Position numbers and translations under genes: made by a program
NCBI RefSeq assembly: GCF_004119445.1
Contig: NZ_QICI01000019.1
Coordinates: forward strand, 97,858 to 161,857
Length of the DNA stretch: 64,000 bases
Direction: 5' to 3'
Source: Chryseobacterium sp. CH21
GTDB taxonomy: Bacteria; Bacteroidota; Bacteroidia; Flavobacteriales; Weeksellaceae
Notes under the pieces: model-generated
Databases searched by the model: none
Seen by the model: only the letters and a program-made list of their open reading frames with translations
What the model was told of the DNA's origin: nothing
In this document: one piece after another, positions 61,944 to 64,000 of the stretch
How the letters are laid out: every line of letters begins with the position of its first letter
Position numbering within the stretch: the stretch's first letter is position 1

Positions 61944-63746
61944 ATGAAAATACTTTTTAGATATCTTAAACCTTATCAGTGGCTGATTCTCATTTCTTTA
62001 TTTTTGGCTACTATTAATCAGGTTTTTTCTTTATTTGCCCCGGCTATCACAGGAAATATCCTGGACCAGCTGGTTACTCACCCTAACTTTTTTGATAAAG
62101 AAAAACTATTACCGAGAAACCTGAATGAATATTTATACGGAAGCTCAGTATATCATGGAGCTTTTTATTTTCTGGGATTGCTTATCGGAACTGCAATGGT
62201 GAGCCGAATTGCCAAAGCTTTTCAGGATTATGTGGTAAGTGTAATTACCCAAAAGTTTGGAGCCAAAATATTTACGGATGGATTAAAACACTCTATGGCA
62301 CTTCCTTATCAGGAATTCGAAGATCAGAGAAGCGGTGAAACCCTTTCTATTTTAACGAAAGTAAGAGAAGATACCGTAAAATTCATTACTAATTTCATCA
62401 ATATTTTCTTTGGAATTCTTGTAAGTATTATTTTCGTTTCGGTATATGCGATCCGTTTACACTGGTCTATTATGCCGGTTTATATCTGTGGAATTTTCTT
62501 TATTGCTATTGTCACCAATTTATTGAGTAAGAGAATAAAAGTGATTCAGAAAAATATTGTGACTGAAACAACTGCTTTAGCCGGAAGTACTACGGAAAGT
62601 CTTAGAAACATTGAGATTGTTAAAAGTTTAGGATTAACCAATCAGGAGGTAATCCGTTTAAATAACAATACTTATAAAATCCTTGGTCTTGAGCTGAGAA
62701 AAGTGAAAAGCATCCGTTCTTTGAGTTTTATTCAGGGAACGATGGTCAATTTTCTTCAGCAGATGATTACACTTACTTTATTGTATTTAATTTTTAAAAA
62801 CATTGTCACTCCAGGTCAGTATTTGTCTCTTATGTTTTATGGTTTCTTTATTTTCGGGCCCATGCAGGAGATTGGGAATATTATTATTTCTTATCGTGAA
62901 GCAGAAGCTTCTCTTCAAAACTTTGACCGTTTGATGAAGAAAGAAGTAGAAGAAAAACCTCTTCATCCAAAGAAAATTGGAGCCATTGAAGAATTGGAAT
63001 TTAAACACGTTTCTTTCAAGCATCAGTCCGCACAATATAAAGCTTTAAATAATATATCTTTTGATCTTAAAAACGGTGAAACCATTGCCTTTGTAGGGCC
63101 AAGTGGTTCCGGAAAAAGTACATTGGTAAAACTATTGGTAGGATTGTACAGACCTCAGGAAGGGAACATTTTTTACAATGGAATTAATGGAAAAGAATTT
63201 GATTTTGATGAACTGAGAAATCAGATTGGTTTTGTAACACAGGATACTCAATTATTTGCAGGAACTATTAAAGAAAACCTTCTTTTCGTTAATCCTTCCG
63301 CTACTGAAGAGGAACTGGCAGTCGCTTTACAGAAATCAAGCTGTACGACATTGTTGGAAAGAGCGGAAAAAGGAATAGAAACCGTGATTGGAGAAGGTGG
63401 TTTGAAGCTGAGTGGTGGTGAAAAGCAAAGAATTGCCATTGCAAGAGCGCTGTTGAGAAAACCTCATCTATTGATTTTTGACGAAGCAACTTCTGCATTG
63501 GACAGTATTACCGAAGAAGAAATTACTACAACTATCAAAGACATTTCGAAGGAAAGAGAACAGATCACTGTGCTGATTGCACACCGTTTAAGTACGATTA
63601 TGCATGCAGACAAAATTTATGTTCTTGAACGCGGACAGGTGGTAGAAACAGGTTCCCATGCCAACCTTATTGACGAAAAAGGACTTTACTACGCTATGTG
63701 GAGACAACAGATCGGAGAAAGAAAAACGCTTACTCCTCAAGGATAA
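61944..63746 (+). CDS. ABC transporter ATP-binding/permease protein (exporter half)
   Basis: Fused membrane-plus-ATPase half transporter of about 600 residues that works as a dimer. The six-helix ABC membrane domain spans about residues 1-320. The nucleotide-binding domain has Walker A GPSGSGKST, Q-loop TQDTQLF, signature LSGGEKQR, Walker B LLIFDEATSALD and the His switch AHRLS. MsbA/multidrug-like; the substrate (lipid, peptide or drug) cannot be told. It lies between scoB and scoA but on the other strand, with its own promoter and terminator. Confidence 0.94.
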   Translation: MKILFRYLKPYQWLILISLFLATINQVFSLFAPAITGNILDQLVTHPNFFDKEKLLPRNLNEYLYGSSVYHGAFYFLGLLIGTAMVSRIAKAFQDYVVSVITQKFGAKIFTDGLKHSMALPYQEFEDQRSGETLSILTKVREDTVKFITNFINIFFGILVSIIFVSVYAIRLHWSIMPVYICGIFFIAIVTNLLSKRIKVIQKNIVTETTALAGSTTESLRNIEIVKSLGLTNQEVIRLNNNTYKILGLELRKVKSIRSLSFIQGTMVNFLQQMITLTLLYLIFKNIVTPGQYLSLMFYGFFIFGPMQEIGNIIISYREAEASLQNFDRLMKKEVEEKPLHPKKIGAIEELEFKHVSFKHQSAQYKALNNISFDLKNGETIAFVGPSGSGKSTLVKLLVGLYRPQEGNIFYNGINGKEFDFDELRNQIGFVTQDTQLFAGTIKENLLFVNPSATEEELAVALQKSSCTTLLERAEKGIETVIGEGGLKLSGGEKQRIAIARALLRKPHLLIFDEATSALDSITEEEITTTIKDISKEREQITVLIAHRLSTIMHADKIYVLERGQVVETGSHANLIDEKGLYYAMWRQQIGERKTLTPQG

Positions 63747-63779
63747 AAAAAGCGCTGAATGGATGTTCAGCGCTTTTTT
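63745..63779. terminator. Bidirectional terminator
   Basis: AAAAAAAGCGCTGAA pairs with TTCAGCGCTTTTTT around TGGATG, between the ABC exporter and scoA. Confidence 0.93.
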
Positions 63780-63795
63780 ATTTTATGATTTAAGC

Positions 63796-64000
63796 CTATT
63801 CTTTAGTTCTCACTGTTCTCTGCTCAATTCTTTTTTCAAATTTTTCTCCCTGGAAAATTCTCTGAATCATGATTCCAGGAATGTGGATCTCGTTAGGATC
63901 TAATTGTCCTGGTTCTACCAGTTCTTCTACTTCAGCAATGGTAATTTTTGCTGCCCCTGCCATCGGATGGTTGAAATTTCTTGCAGATCCTTTGAAAATA
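63796..64000 (-). CDS. scoA: 3-oxoacid CoA-transferase subunit A (C-terminal part, runs off the window)
   Basis: The minus strand from the window edge to TAG at 63798-63796 reads FKGSARNFNHPMAGAAKI, TIAEVEELVEPGQLDPNEIH and IPGIMIQRIFQG, ending in RTVRTKE. This is the C-terminal third of the CoA-transferase alpha subunit, matching scoB. The start lies beyond 64000. Confidence 0.93.
   Translation of the reverse strand, partial: IFKGSARNFNHPMAGAAKITIAEVEELVEPGQLDPNEIHIPGIMIQRIFQGEKFEKRIEQRTVRTKE

Overview
The window looks like chromosome of a Chryseobacterium-type flavobacterium (Bacteroidota, Weeksellaceae). The evidence is AT-rich DNA, promoters with the Bacteroidota -7 box TAnnTTTG, T9SS type A sorting tails, gldF/gldG, and a protein-glutaminase precursor that is nearly collinear with the Chryseobacterium proteolyticum enzyme. 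No rRNA, tRNA, CRISPR array, prophage or insertion sequence was recognised.

Layout. 1-456: 191-bp tandem repeat. 457-9094: a membrane protein, then a complete trp operon (E-G-D-C-F-two extra genes-B-A) behind a leader peptide with three consecutive Trp codons and an intrinsic attenuator. 9126-9854: lipB. 10277-11616: protein-glutaminase and a small lipoprotein resembling its pro-domain. 11623-14154: SDR enzyme, then a nitroreductase-ohrR-ohr operon with an OhrR-like site between -33 and -7. 14346-16017: exported deformylase-like protein and a ChaN-like protein. 16134-23752: heme uptake operon (hmuR-hmuY-hmuT-hmuU-hmuV-methyltransferase-hmuS), facing two T9SS-secreted proteins (23848-26142), one of them HmuY-like. 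Matching 15-bp inverted-repeat operators lie at both promoter regions. 26226-30370: monooxygenase, TauE, Rrf2 regulator, hypotheticals, an XRE regulator. 30486-34868: gldG, gldF, hemJ-like gene, kbl. 35026-43277: JmjC/cupin-like protein, M1 peptidase, PBP4-type peptidase, priA, AEC transporter. 43495-49014: beta-mannosidase, GxxExxY protein, cutC, a lipoprotein, a glycosylasparaginase. 49123-52883: Crp regulator and a YiaW/YibH/TolC-type export set. 52937-57218: sulfur cluster (two YeeE/YedE proteins, persulfide-dioxygenase/rhodanese fusion, TauE, Crp). 57227-60545: GH20 hexosaminidase and a DUF4197 protein. 60584-61107: 284-bp-period duplication. 61169-64000: scoB and scoA separated by an ABC exporter on the other strand.

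Sequence quality matters here. Seven genes carry an apparent loss of exactly one base in an A/T run (hmuV, hmuU, hemJ, the gene at 28885, beta-mannosidase, YeeE, scoB), and the glycosylasparaginase has a TGG-to-TGA nonsense change. The uniform direction and context suggest residual homopolymer sequencing errors more than real gene decay, so these genes are described with reconstructed extents.

The most interesting biology is the protein-glutaminase with a free-standing pro-domain-like lipoprotein next to it, the heme regulon with paired long-spaced operators, the Trp attenuator, and an exported peptide-deformylase-like protein with Asp in place of the metal-binding Cys.
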